A DNA stretch of 64,000 nt. Source: Roseiarcus sp963836695. GTDB lineage: Bacteria > Pseudomonadota > Alphaproteobacteria > Rhizobiales > Beijerinckiaceae. The position numbers and the translations under genes are program-made. Under the pieces are notes generated by a model. It did not search any database, was not told where the DNA came from, and saw nothing but the letters and a program-made list of their open reading frames with translations. The DNA lies in assembly GCA_963836695.1 (NCBI GenBank), contig CAWIKX010000013.1, positions 124,001 through 188,000 of the forward strand, read 5' to 3'. Of the stretch, positions 18,696-27,868 are shown one piece after another (position 1 is the first letter of the stretch; the number at the start of each line of letters is the position of its first letter).

Positions 18696-19543
18696 TGGGA
18701 AGAAGGCACTCTTCCTCGAGGGCATCGGCAGTCCGCGCGGGCGTAGGTCGCGCGTTAACGATCGGGTTGTTCGTTATTTTTGTCCTCGCGCCGCTCTATT
18801 GGGTCGTCATCACCTCGATTAAACCGAGCAGCGACTATCTGACGACGCCTCCGATTTGGTTCCCCACAAAACCGACAATGGTGCACTACACCGCGGCGCT
18901 CTTCTCCTATCGGGGACTGCAAGGGCTTATCAACAGTCTAATCATCGCATCCGCCACCACCCTGCTCTCGACTTTGATGGGCACGATGATGGGTTACAGC
19001 CTTGCACGCTTCAACACTGGCGGACGGCATCTTTCGCTTTGGGTGCTCTCGCAGCGCTTCTTGCCTCCGGTCGCGATCGTGCTGCCGATCTTCCTTCTCT
19101 TTCGGACCTGGGGGCTCTACGACACGCTGACGGGCCTCATCCTCGCCTACACATTCATGACGTTGCCGCTGTCGGTCTGGATGATGTTTGCCTATTTCAA
19201 GCAGTTACCGAAATCGCTCGAGGAGGCGGCTTGGGTCGACGGCCTCAGCCGGTGGCAAACCTTCTGGATAGTCGCGACTCCGCTTGCCGCGCCAGGCGTC
19301 GTCGCAGCCGCCGTCTTCGTCTTTATCGCCGTGTGGACAGAGTTCTTCTTCGCGCTCATCCTCACCAGTCGCCACGCCTTCACGCTGCCGACGATCTTTC
19401 GCGCTTTCCTTGGCTTTCAGGGCGCGCAATATGGCGAAGCCTGCGCGCTTGCCACGACTTCCCTCGCGCCGTCCATTGTTCTCGGCATGGTGGTCCAACG
19501 CCATCTGGTGCGCGGGCTCACCATGGGCGCCGTCAGAGGATGA
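18695..19543 (+). CDS. Sugar ABC transporter permease (MalG/UgpE-like)
   Basis: The 282-residue inner-membrane protein has the MalG-type EAA loop (LEEAAWVDGLSRWQTFWIVATP) and a C-terminus VRGLTMGAV typical of this subunit. The start is the ATG overlapping the upstream stop by four bases. It pairs with the preceding permease to form the channel of importer 1. Confidence 0.87.
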   Translation: MGRRHSSSRASAVRAGVGRALTIGLFVIFVLAPLYWVVITSIKPSSDYLTTPPIWFPTKPTMVHYTAALFSYRGLQGLINSLIIASATTLLSTLMGTMMGYSLARFNTGGRHLSLWVLSQRFLPPVAIVLPIFLLFRTWGLYDTLTGLILAYTFMTLPLSVWMMFAYFKQLPKSLEEAAWVDGLSRWQTFWIVATPLAAPGVVAAAVFVFIAVWTEFFFALILTSRHAFTLPTIFRAFLGFQGAQYGEACALATTSLAPSIVLGMVVQRHLVRGLTMGAVRG

Positions 19544-19558
19544 ACTGAACGAACCGCC

Positions 19559-20662
19559 ATGGCGAACGTCAGAATCGGCGCCCTTCACAAGAGCTACGGC
19601 TCGGTTCAAGCTGTCCGAGGCGTCGATCTCGACATCCCGGACGGCGAATTCACGGTGCTGGTCGGACCGTCCGGGTGCGGCAAGAGTACGCTCTTGCGCA
19701 CGATAGCCGGACTCGAAGACGCAGATTCGGGGGACATCGAAATCGGCGGCGAAATCGTCAATCACCTGCGTCCACGCGACCGTGATGTGGCGATGGTGTT
19801 CCAAGACTACGCGCTCTATCCGCATATGACGGTGTTCGGCAATATTTCCCTTAGTCTGCGCGCACGTCGCATGCCCAAACCGGAGATCGAAGAGCGGGTG
19901 AAGCGCGTTGCCGGAATGTTGGGTGTGCACACCCTTCTCGACCGCTATCCACGCCAGCTCTCCGGCGGCCAGCGTCAGCGCGTCGCGATCGGGCGCGCAA
20001 TGGTGCGCAATCCTCGCGTCTTCCTGTTCGACGAGCCGCTGTCCAATCTCGACGCACAGCTCAGAGACGAGATGCGCGGCGAAATCAAGCGCCTCCATCA
20101 GGAGGTCTCGACAACAATGATCTATGTAACCCATGATCAGGTTGAGGCGATGACGCTCGCCGATCGCATAGTCCTATTGCGCGACGGTGTGATCGAGCAA
20201 CAGGGCGCGCCGCTCGATCTCTTCGAACGGCCGACGACATTATTTGTCGCCGGGTTCCTCGGATCGCCACGGATGAATTTCGTCAAGGGCAAACTCGAGC
20301 GCACAGTGGATGGATCGCAGGTGAAACTCGGGGACGGGGGACCAGTTCTCGCCTTGCCGGACAGACGCGGTTCGAAGTTGGTCGAAGGCGCCGACGTAAT
20401 CCTTGGATTCAGGCCGGAGCACGTCAGACGCGCGGCCGCTGGCCCCGTGGCCAACGACCAGGCGCGCGTCGAATTTGAGATTGAACTCGTGCAGCCGACG
20501 GGCTCGCGCAGCTATGCGACATTCAGACTTAGCGGGCAGCCCGCGATTGCCGAACTGCAAACCCAGGACGTTAGTCGAGCGGGGGAGCGGATTCAGTTCG
20601 ACATCGACTTGCGCCGCGCGGTCCTGTTCGACGCTGGTACGGGAATGGCTTTGCCAGGATGA
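19559..20662 (+). CDS. Sugar ABC transporter ATP-binding protein (UgpC/MalK family)
   Basis: The 367-residue protein has Walker A GPSGCGKS (36-43), Q-loop VFQDYALYPHM, signature LSGGQRQRVAIGRA, Walker B FLFDEPLSNLD and switch THDQ, followed by a TOBE-type C-terminal domain (FRPEHV, TGSRSYATF). It powers importer 1. Its stop overlaps the start of the downstream lactonase-like gene (ATGA), tying import to catabolism. Confidence 0.9.
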   Translation: MANVRIGALHKSYGSVQAVRGVDLDIPDGEFTVLVGPSGCGKSTLLRTIAGLEDADSGDIEIGGEIVNHLRPRDRDVAMVFQDYALYPHMTVFGNISLSLRARRMPKPEIEERVKRVAGMLGVHTLLDRYPRQLSGGQRQRVAIGRAMVRNPRVFLFDEPLSNLDAQLRDEMRGEIKRLHQEVSTTMIYVTHDQVEAMTLADRIVLLRDGVIEQQGAPLDLFERPTTLFVAGFLGSPRMNFVKGKLERTVDGSQVKLGDGGPVLALPDRRGSKLVEGADVILGFRPEHVRRAAAGPVANDQARVEFEIELVQPTGSRSYATFRLSGQPAIAELQTQDVSRAGERIQFDIDLRRAVLFDAGTGMALPG

Positions 20663-22665
20663 CCGCGATGACGAGCGCAAACAAGAGCGCAGAGCCCCCT
20701 CGAGCGGTCAAGCTCTGCGGGACCGAAGAGATCGACTCGCCCAGCAGAAAGCTTATCGCCGGCCCGCTCACAGCAGAGCTGGAAAATGGCCAATTGCGTT
20801 ATGTCGCGTTCAACGGCGTCGAGGCGCTTCGCGGCATAGCCTTTCTGGTTCGCGATCAGAACTGGGGGACGTACACACCGCGGATCGGTACTCTGTCAGT
20901 TACGGAAGGGGCCGGAAATTTCACCGTCGAGTACAAAGCGTTATGCGCCGACGACAATCAGCGGCTTGAATACGAAGCCCGCATCAGCGGGTCGAGCGAT
21001 GGTGTCCTTGTCTTCAACGCCGTTGCGACGCCGCAGACCGATTTCGTGACCAATCGTGCTGGCTTCGTGGTCCTGCATCCGGCGAGGCTCGCCGGACAAA
21101 AGCTCAAGGTCACGCATGTCGACGGTCGTGAGGAGGAGACCCGCTTCCCAGAACGCATTAGTCCATCGCAGCCGGTTTTCGACATCCGCGCGCTCTCGCA
21201 TGAGGCGTCGCTCGGACTGTGGGCGACTTGCCGGATGGAAGGCGACGCGTTTGAGATGGAAGACCAGCGCAACTGGACCGATGCGTCATACAAGACCTAT
21301 GTGCGGCCTCTCGCGTTGCCGTGGGGGTACACGCTGGCGAAGGGGAGCCGGCACGAGCAGTCCGTGCGCTTGTCGCTCACAGGCGGCGGCGGTGGCGCCA
21401 TAGGAGCAAGGGTGAGCGGCTCTGTCACGATTGCATTAGGTCAAGACCTTCCGCTTCGCATGCCGGAGCTCGGTGTTGCGCTGCCCAATAATGAGATCGA
21501 AGCGGCGGCCGCGGCCATTGGCCCCCTGCGTGCGCTGAAGCCACGCTTCCTGGTCTGTCATGCCGATATGCGGGCGAGCCGGAATGTCGCTGAGTTCGAG
21601 AAGATCCGGCAGTTAAGCGAAACCGTCGGCGCGAAGATCGTCCTTGAGATTGTCGTTCCGGACCAAGCCGACGCGGTAGCGTCTCTTGAATCTATCTCAG
21701 CGGCCGCAAAGCGCGCGGACTTAAAGCTCGATTCGATTGTCGTCTCCAGCGCCTCCGATCTCAAATCCTGGCAGCCGGGCGCCGAGCGGCCTGAGAAGCC
21801 AATGGTCGAGGAGATCGCGAAGGCCGCGCGCGCCGCGTTTCCAGGCGTCGCACTAGGCGGCGGCATGCTTTCCACCTTCACCGAGCTCAACCGCAAGCGG
21901 CCGAACGCGGCGCTGTTCGATTTCGTCACCCACACCACCTGTTCGATCGTCCACGCGGCGGACGATCGGTCGGTGATGGAGACGCTTGAAACCCTTCCGG
22001 CGATCATTGAATCAACCAGAGCCATGATCGGCGAGAAGGCCTATCGCATCGGCCCGAGCGCCATCGCGGCCCGCATGAATCCCTACGGCAAAGGCGTGCT
22101 GGACAATCCTACCAACGGGCGTATTTGCCTCACAAACAATGATCCGCGGCAGCGCGGCCTGTTCAACGCACCCTGGACGCTCGGCTATGTCGCTGCCTGC
22201 GCCTATGGGGGACTCGAAGCCGTGACGGTGGGGGCGACGACCGGTCCGCTTGGATTCATTCACCGCCGTCTATCCGACCATCCGCAGCCCAATTTCGATT
22301 CGCTCCACGGCCATGCCGTCTATCCCGCGTTCCATGTGCTGGCGGGCCTGACACGTGGCGGCGGCCATCATCTTATCGAGACCAAATCGTCCGAATCGCG
22401 TAAGGCGGCCGCGCTCGCCTGGCGGGAGGATGGGCGCATTGTGCTTTGGCTTGCAAATCTCACGGCGGAGCCCCAGACGATTCGCATCGGCGGCGTCGAG
22501 GGCGCGCGCCTGCAAGCGAGCGTCCTGGACGCCTCCGGGTTCGAACGAGCGATCGTCTCACTGGATGCGATGCAGAAGCTGACACATCCGCTTGAGAAAG
22601 CGGAGCTCAACCTCGACGCTTATTCAGCTGCACGTGTCGAGGTCGACCACAATCAAGCACCATGA
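20659..22665 (+). CDS. D-apionate lactonase-like protein (ApnL family, putative)
   Basis: This 668-residue protein has an N-terminal beta-rich domain (GPLTAELENGQLRYVAFNG, FLVRDQNWGTYTP), a middle TIM-barrel-like part (MEDQRNWTDASYKTYVRPL, LVCHADMRASRN, THTTCSIVHAADDRSVMETL) and a C-terminal beta domain. I recognise this as the family assigned to D-apionolactone hydrolysis; the assignment is from memory of motifs, not a search. It is coupled to an importer ATPase and followed by an HpaI-type aldolase and a 2-hydroxyacid dehydrogenase. This supports import and oxidation of a branched or acid sugar. Other lactones or glycosides remain possible. Confidence 0.6.
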   Translation: MTAMTSANKSAEPPRAVKLCGTEEIDSPSRKLIAGPLTAELENGQLRYVAFNGVEALRGIAFLVRDQNWGTYTPRIGTLSVTEGAGNFTVEYKALCADDNQRLEYEARISGSSDGVLVFNAVATPQTDFVTNRAGFVVLHPARLAGQKLKVTHVDGREEETRFPERISPSQPVFDIRALSHEASLGLWATCRMEGDAFEMEDQRNWTDASYKTYVRPLALPWGYTLAKGSRHEQSVRLSLTGGGGGAIGARVSGSVTIALGQDLPLRMPELGVALPNNEIEAAAAAIGPLRALKPRFLVCHADMRASRNVAEFEKIRQLSETVGAKIVLEIVVPDQADAVASLESISAAAKRADLKLDSIVVSSASDLKSWQPGAERPEKPMVEEIAKAARAAFPGVALGGGMLSTFTELNRKRPNAALFDFVTHTTCSIVHAADDRSVMETLETLPAIIESTRAMIGEKAYRIGPSAIAARMNPYGKGVLDNPTNGRICLTNNDPRQRGLFNAPWTLGYVAACAYGGLEAVTVGATTGPLGFIHRRLSDHPQPNFDSLHGHAVYPAFHVLAGLTRGGGHHLIETKSSESRKAAALAWREDGRIVLWLANLTAEPQTIRIGGVEGARLQASVLDASGFERAIVSLDAMQKLTHPLEKAELNLDAYSAARVEVDHNQAP

Positions 22666-22688
22666 GAAGCGTTGAAAGGGAGAATGGC

Positions 22689-23501
22689 ATGACTGCGCAA
22701 GGCCTAAAGGAGCTGGCCAAGACCAAGGCTCCGAAGTTGGGGCATTTTATCGTCGAGTTCGCCACGCCCGGAATCGGGCACATTCTGAAATCGGCCGGTT
22801 GCGACTTCGTGCTTTTCGATCTCGAGCATTCCGGATTCGGTTTCGAGACAGTGAAGAGCGTCATCCGCTACTTCGAGGCGGCCGATCTACCGGTGATCGT
22901 GCGCGTTCCGTCGAAGGAATACCATCATATCGCTCGCGCCATGGACATGGGGGCTGAGGGCCTAATGTTGCCTATGGTCGGCAACGTGAACGAAGTCCGT
23001 CACATCCTTAACTCTATGAAGTACACGCCGGATGGCGGACGGGGCGTCGCCTTGCAGGTCTCCCACGATCGCTATCGGCCCGGGCCTGTTGTGGATAAGT
23101 TTGTCGCAGCGAACCGGCGCAGCACATTCTTCTGCCAAATCGAGACCGCAGAGGGCGTCGAGAACGCAGAAGCCATCGCGGCGGCGCCTGGGGTCGATTG
23201 TTTGTGGGTGGGTCATTTCGATCTCTCGGTTTCGCTCGGCGTTCCGGGCGAGTTCGGCTCGAAAACATTCACCCAGGCAATCGCGCGGGTTTGCGAGGCC
23301 GCCCGCAAGCACGGAAAGTCTCTCGGCCGCCTAGTTCCGACGGTGCAGCAGGGTGTCGATCTTTTTGGTCAGGGATTCGACTTCATCTGCTATTCCGGCG
23401 ACGTCTGGGTGCTGCACGACGCGCTTAAGGACGCGATCGACAAATTGCGCGAAGGTTGCGTCCCCGCGGAGAAGGCGAAGAAGGCGGGAAGCAAGCGATG
23501 A
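22689..23501 (+). CDS. HpcH/HpaI-type aldolase family protein
   Basis: The 270-residue TIM-barrel enzyme has FDLEHSGFGFETV, IVRVPSKEYHHIARAMDMGAEG, MLPMV, QIETAEGVENAEAIAA and DCLWVGHFDLS. This is the pattern of 2-keto-3-deoxy acid aldolases with a divalent-metal site on the glutamate and aspartate of QIETAEG and GHFDLS. They split 2-keto acids into pyruvate and an aldehyde. Start 22689 has AAGGGAG before it; a second ATG at 22662 overlaps the upstream stop. It is coupled to the next gene by an ATGA overlap. Confidence 0.8.
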   Translation: MTAQGLKELAKTKAPKLGHFIVEFATPGIGHILKSAGCDFVLFDLEHSGFGFETVKSVIRYFEAADLPVIVRVPSKEYHHIARAMDMGAEGLMLPMVGNVNEVRHILNSMKYTPDGGRGVALQVSHDRYRPGPVVDKFVAANRRSTFFCQIETAEGVENAEAIAAAPGVDCLWVGHFDLSVSLGVPGEFGSKTFTQAIARVCEAARKHGKSLGRLVPTVQQGVDLFGQGFDFICYSGDVWVLHDALKDAIDKLREGCVPAEKAKKAGSKR

Positions 23502-24547
23502 GCGCCCCGTTTCGTGTGGCTCTGTCTGGCGATTTCCGCACGCCTGACGGAGCCCCCGTCTATCCCGACTTCGACCTCGAACCGCTGCGTCGCGCGCCGA
23601 ATGTCGAGTTTGCTTATCTTGAGCCGCGCAATCCGTTGGAAGCCGGTCAGCTTGCGGATTTCGATGCGCTGATTCTTCTCGCGCACCGCTTCACGAGAGA
23701 GAGCATCCACCCGAATGGGCGGCTCGCTGTCGTTGCCCGATTCGGCGTCGGGTACGACACCGTCGATGTGGACGCCTGCACGCGGGCAGGCATTGCGCTC
23801 GCCATCACTCCGGATGGCGTGCGCAGGCCGGTCGCGGTTTCGATCATCACCTTCATTCTGGCTCTCAGCGGCAAGCTCATGGTGAAGGATCGGCTGACTC
23901 GTGAAGCTGCGGCCGGTTTTGCCAAACGAGGCGACTATATGGGTGTCGGTCTCGTCGGACGCACCCTCGGATCGATCGGAATTGGAAATATCGGGGCCGA
24001 GCTCTTCAAGTTGATCCAGCCCTTCAACATGAAGTTGATTGCGCACGATCCTTATACCAACTCGAAGCTCGCCGCCGAGCTTGGCGTGGAGCTCGTTGGC
24101 CTTGAGGATGTATTCCGCCATTCGGATTTTGTCAGCGTAAGTTGTCCGCTGACCTCGGAAACCCGCCACCTCGTCAACGCCGAGCGTCTCGCCTTGATGA
24201 AGCCGACGGCCTATCTCATAAATACGTCCCGAGGACCGATCGTCGATCAGCAGGCGTTGACCAACGCGCTTGAGCAGCGCCGGATCGCGGGCGCCGGGCT
24301 CGACGTGCTCGAAAAGGAACCGCCGGACTCCGACGACCCCATTCTCAAGCTCGACAACGTGATCCTCGCGCCGCACGCCCTTTGCTGGACGGACCAGTGC
24401 TTCGCCGGTAACGGGGCTGCGGACGTTCGCGCGGTTCTTGACGTCCAGCACGGCCGCGAGCCGCGCGTGGTCGTCAACCGCGATGTGCTCGAAACGGCGA
24501 CTTGGAAGAACCGCTTACTCGAGTTCCGGAAGCGCTTTGGGACGTAG
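23498..24547 (+). CDS. D-isomer-specific 2-hydroxyacid dehydrogenase
   Basis: The 349-residue protein has the family layout: an N-terminal catalytic domain with RFGVGYDTVDVDAC, a NAD-binding Rossmann fold GLVGRTLGSIGIGNIG, then INTSRGPIVDQQAL (catalytic arginine), LDVLEKEPP (glutamate) and LAPHALCWT (histidine). It interconverts 2-hydroxy and 2-keto acids with NAD(P). The ATG at 23498 overlaps the aldolase stop. It could supply or consume the keto acid used by the aldolase; the substrate is unknown. Confidence 0.85.
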   Translation: MSAPFRVALSGDFRTPDGAPVYPDFDLEPLRRAPNVEFAYLEPRNPLEAGQLADFDALILLAHRFTRESIHPNGRLAVVARFGVGYDTVDVDACTRAGIALAITPDGVRRPVAVSIITFILALSGKLMVKDRLTREAAAGFAKRGDYMGVGLVGRTLGSIGIGNIGAELFKLIQPFNMKLIAHDPYTNSKLAAELGVELVGLEDVFRHSDFVSVSCPLTSETRHLVNAERLALMKPTAYLINTSRGPIVDQQALTNALEQRRIAGAGLDVLEKEPPDSDDPILKLDNVILAPHALCWTDQCFAGNGAADVRAVLDVQHGREPRVVVNRDVLETATWKNRLLEFRKRFGT

Positions 24548-24568
24548 ACTAAGAGCTCCGATCACCCC

Positions 24569-25870
24569 TCACGCCCCCGTCACGCGCCAGATCACATTGC
24601 CGACGTCATCGGCGACCAGGAGCGAGCCGTCCGGCCCCAACGCCACGCCGACCGGCCGTCCGAATGACGATCGCTCGTCGGGCGCGAGGAAGTCGGTCAG
24701 AATGTCTCGCGACGGCCCTGACGGGCGCCCGTTCGCAAACGGCACGAAGATGACTTTGTAGCCGCTCAGCGTGCTCCGGTTCCAGGAGCCGTGTTGTCCG
24801 ATCACCATGCCCTCGGCAAACCCCGGAAGGACGCCGGCTGGCAGCCAGCAGAGCCCGAGCGATGCTGTGTGACCGCCGAGAGCATAGTCCGGCTGGATTG
24901 CGCTCGCGACCAGCGCCGCATCTTGGGGGACGCGGTCGTCGACCGTCTTGCCCCAGTAGCAATAGGGCCAGCCGTAGAAACCCCCGTCGCGAACGGACGT
25001 AAGGTAATCCGGAGGCGTTTCGTCGCCCAGGCCGTCGCGCTCGTTGACCACCGTCCACAGCGCGCCAGTCTGAGGCTCCCAGGCGAGGCCGACGGGATTG
25101 CGCAGTCCGGACGCGAAGATGCGGCTTTTGCCGCTCGCCAGATCGAGTTCATGGATGGCGGCTCGGCCTTGTTCGACGCCCATGCCCTTGTCGGCGATGT
25201 TGGTCAGCGAACCGACCCCGATGTAGAGCTTCGTCTTGTCCGGAGACAAAAGCAGGCTGCGCGTCCAATGGCCGCCGCCATTGTGCGTGGTTAGCTTGCG
25301 GCCTTGTCCTGTGATGCTGTTCGCGCCCGCCGTATAGGGAAACGCCACCACGCCATCGGTATTGCCGACGTAAAAAGTATCGCCGACCAGCGCCATCCCG
25401 AATGGCTGGTTTTGCCGTTCGAGGAACGCGTTCTTAATCTCTGCGACGCCATCGCCGTCGGCATCCCGCAACAATGTGATCCGGTTCGGGCTCTCTCCCA
25501 TGGCGGCCGCCCGCTTCAGCGTGCTGATCATGGCGTAGTCGAAGAGGGAGTTTACAGGTTCCGGCGTCAAAAGCGCCTCGGCTGCGAGCACATCGCCGTT
25601 CGGCAGGACGCATATCCATCGAGGATGCTTGAGATCGGTCGCGAAGGCGTTGACCTTGAGGCCGGGAGCGACCGTGGGCGTCTTCCCCTGAGGCCAGCCC
25701 CTCGCGGTTGGCATCTTGAGCGTCGGAATGCTGCCCTGCGCCTTAGCGGCAGGAATGGCTGGATCGGCGCCGAAGGCTTGCGTCACCTTCCGGCCATCCT
25801 GCCCTCGCAAGACGATCGCCGCCGCGCCGATCCCTTCGACCACACGCGAGAACATATCCAAAAACGCCAT
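24569..25870 (-). CDS. PQQ-dependent sugar dehydrogenase, L-sorbosone dehydrogenase family (second copy)
   Basis: The 433-residue beta-propeller protein parallels the one at 10036-11361: LPNGDVLAAEA, SPNRITLLRD, ASGLRNPVGL, GALWTVVNERDG, VIGQHGSWNRS and LLVADDVGNVIWRV. Its N-terminus is a short hydrophobic stretch without a clear cleavage site, so export is less certain. It lies between a converging plus-strand operon and the tetronate genes. A role in oxidising a sugar or lactol for one of these pathways is possible. Confidence 0.8.
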   Translation of the reverse strand: MAFLDMFSRVVEGIGAAAIVLRGQDGRKVTQAFGADPAIPAAKAQGSIPTLKMPTARGWPQGKTPTVAPGLKVNAFATDLKHPRWICVLPNGDVLAAEALLTPEPVNSLFDYAMISTLKRAAAMGESPNRITLLRDADGDGVAEIKNAFLERQNQPFGMALVGDTFYVGNTDGVVAFPYTAGANSITGQGRKLTTHNGGGHWTRSLLLSPDKTKLYIGVGSLTNIADKGMGVEQGRAAIHELDLASGKSRIFASGLRNPVGLAWEPQTGALWTVVNERDGLGDETPPDYLTSVRDGGFYGWPYCYWGKTVDDRVPQDAALVASAIQPDYALGGHTASLGLCWLPAGVLPGFAEGMVIGQHGSWNRSTLSGYKVIFVPFANGRPSGPSRDILTDFLAPDERSSFGRPVGVALGPDGSLLVADDVGNVIWRVTGA

Positions 25871-25944
25871 CGTTATTGTCCTTCGAATATCACGCGCATT
25901 CTAGTACAGGCTGATGACGTTTGCGCGCGGAAATCGAAGGTTGG

Positions 25945-26586
25945 TCAGCGCAGGTTGTGGCGCGCGCGCAGGTCACTCGCTTGGGCCGGGGTCAACGGCC
26001 GGATTGCCTGGCCGCGCAGCAGCAGGAAGAGCTTCGCCGTCTCCTCGAGCTCCTCGGTGGCATATTGCGCGTTCTCGAGCGACGTTCCCGCGACGACGGG
26101 CCCATGATTGGCGAGCAGCACGGCATGATGCTCGCCGGCCAACGCGCCGACCGCCTTGGCCAGGCTTTCGTCGCCGGGCGGAAAATAGGGCGCGAGCGGC
26201 AGCCGCCCAACGCGCATGACGAAGTAGGCCGTGAGCGGCGGCAGCGCATCTCGCGGATCTACGTCGGCAAGCAGGCTGACAGCGACCGAATGGGTCGAAT
26301 GCAAATGCACGACGGCGCGCGCATCGGCGCGCTCCTTGTACATGCAGAAGTGCAGGAACGCTTCCTTGGTCGGCTTGCCGCCCGAGAGCAGACGACCCTC
26401 GTTGTCGAACTTGGTCAGGTTCGCCGGGTCCAGCTTGCCGAGCGAAGCGTTGGTCGGTGTCATCAGCCAGCCGCCTTGGGGTAAGCGAACGCTGATGTTC
26501 CCCGTGGAGCCGAAGGTCAGGCCGCGAGAGAAGAGCGAGAGTCCGACCTCGCAGATCTCATCGCGCACCTTCGTCTCATCGCCCAT
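25945..26586 (-). CDS. otnC: 3-Oxo-tetronate 4-phosphate decarboxylase (class II aldolase/adducin family), OtnC-like
   Basis: The 213-residue protein has class-II aldolase features: GSTGNISVRL for phosphate binding, TKEAFLHFCMY with the catalytic acid, and metal ligands in HLHSTHS and NHGPVV. In the known tetronate pathway OtnC decarboxylates 3-oxo-tetronate 4-phosphate to dihydroxyacetone phosphate. The assignment rests on its place directly after DUF1537 kinase and OtnI-like genes; the family alone would also allow fuculose-phosphate-type aldolases. Confidence 0.75.
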   Translation of the reverse strand: MGDETKVRDEICEVGLSLFSRGLTFGSTGNISVRLPQGGWLMTPTNASLGKLDPANLTKFDNEGRLLSGGKPTKEAFLHFCMYKERADARAVVHLHSTHSVAVSLLADVDPRDALPPLTAYFVMRVGRLPLAPYFPPGDESLAKAVGALAGEHHAVLLANHGPVVAGTSLENAQYATEELEETAKLFLLLRGQAIRPLTPAQASDLRARHNLR

Positions 26587-26597
26587 GCTCGCGTCCT

Positions 26598-27867
26598 CTA
26601 TCGGGTCATGGACAAAGCGCGGGTGAAGAAATCCCGTCCGCCGAAATTGCCGGACTTGAGCGCCATTTGCAATTCGCCGCCCTTTCGCCCGACCGTGCGC
26701 ATGAGCGGCACCCCGGGCGCGATTTCCGGCCCGAGCCGGAAGGCCGAAACGCCGAGCCGATCGACCGCGGCGCCCGAGGTTTCGCCGCCTGCGACGACAA
26801 GCCGCCGCACGCCTGAGGCCACCAGTCCGGACGCGATCTCGGCGAGGGCATGTTCGATGGCACGGCCCGCTTTGCCTCGTCCGTAGCGCGATTGGAGCGC
26901 GGCTACTTGCTCCGGCTCCTCGCTTGACGCGATTACGACCGGGCCTGACCCGATGCGATCCTTTGCCCAGTTCAGCGCCCGATCGGTTTCGCCTGAGTCC
27001 TTGATCAGGGCTTCAGAAGAAAGGCGCAGCACGGGAATATCGTTCTCAACCGCCGCGATTTGTTCAAGCGTCGCACGTGAGCAGGACCCGGCCAGGATCG
27101 CGGCCCTTCCGCCTACGGCTTCGAGGGTCGCAGCGTGGGTGGTCCTGCCGTGACCGCGCGCGAGAGCCCGTGCAAGCCCGAGTCCGAGGCCCGAAGCGCC
27201 GACGGAGAACGCGCTCTCGGCCGCGGCGTCACCGAGCGCCTCGAGGTCACGCTCGAATACGGCGTCGACAATCGCCGTTCCATAGCCCTGCGCGGTGAGT
27301 TCAGAGCGCGCGCGGGAGACTGCTTCGCTTCCCTGTACGACTGTCATGAGGTCGATGAGGCCAACGGAACCCTTCGATTGTCGTTGCAACACCCGCACCA
27401 GATTGGAATCGTGCATCGGATTGAGCGGATGATCCTTGAGAGGGCTCTCACTCAAAGGCGTCGAGCCAACGAACAGGTGACCGAGATAGACGGTTCGCCC
27501 GGTCTCCGGAAAGGCCGGGGTCACCAAAGCGCAGCCACCGCTAGCCTTGGCGCCCAGAGCGTCCGCCACAGGACCGATGTTGCCGGCGTCGGTCGAGTTC
27601 GAACGTGGAGCAGACTTTGTACATCACGTGCCGCGCGCCGCGCGCAGACAGCCAATCATAGGCGGCCGTGGCCGCCTCGACTGCCTGCCGAGCTTCGATC
27701 GACCGGATTTTAAGTGCGACGACAATCGCTTCGGCGTCATCGATCTTCAAGCCCGGCGCGGGCACGCCAATGGTTTGAATGGTCGAGAGGCCATTGCCGT
27801 TGAGCGTATTCGCGAGATCGGAGGCGCCCGTGTAGTCGTCGGCGACAGCGCCCAACAAGAGCGGCAT
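26598..27867 (-). CDS. otnK: Four-carbon acid sugar kinase (DUF1537), OtnK-like, one frame break
   Basis: The N-terminal part has the DUF1537 motif AVADDYTGASDLANTL; the C-terminal part has AGGETSGAAVDRLGV and GPEIAPGVPLM. An extra base near 27598 separates them; removing it rejoins STFDSTDAGNIGP and gives about 422 residues, the usual size. OtnK phosphorylates 3-oxo-tetronate, and the D-apionate pathway kinase belongs to the same family. The ATG follows the OtnI stop by one base, so the genes are tightly coupled. Confidence 0.75.
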
Positions 27868-27868
27868 G

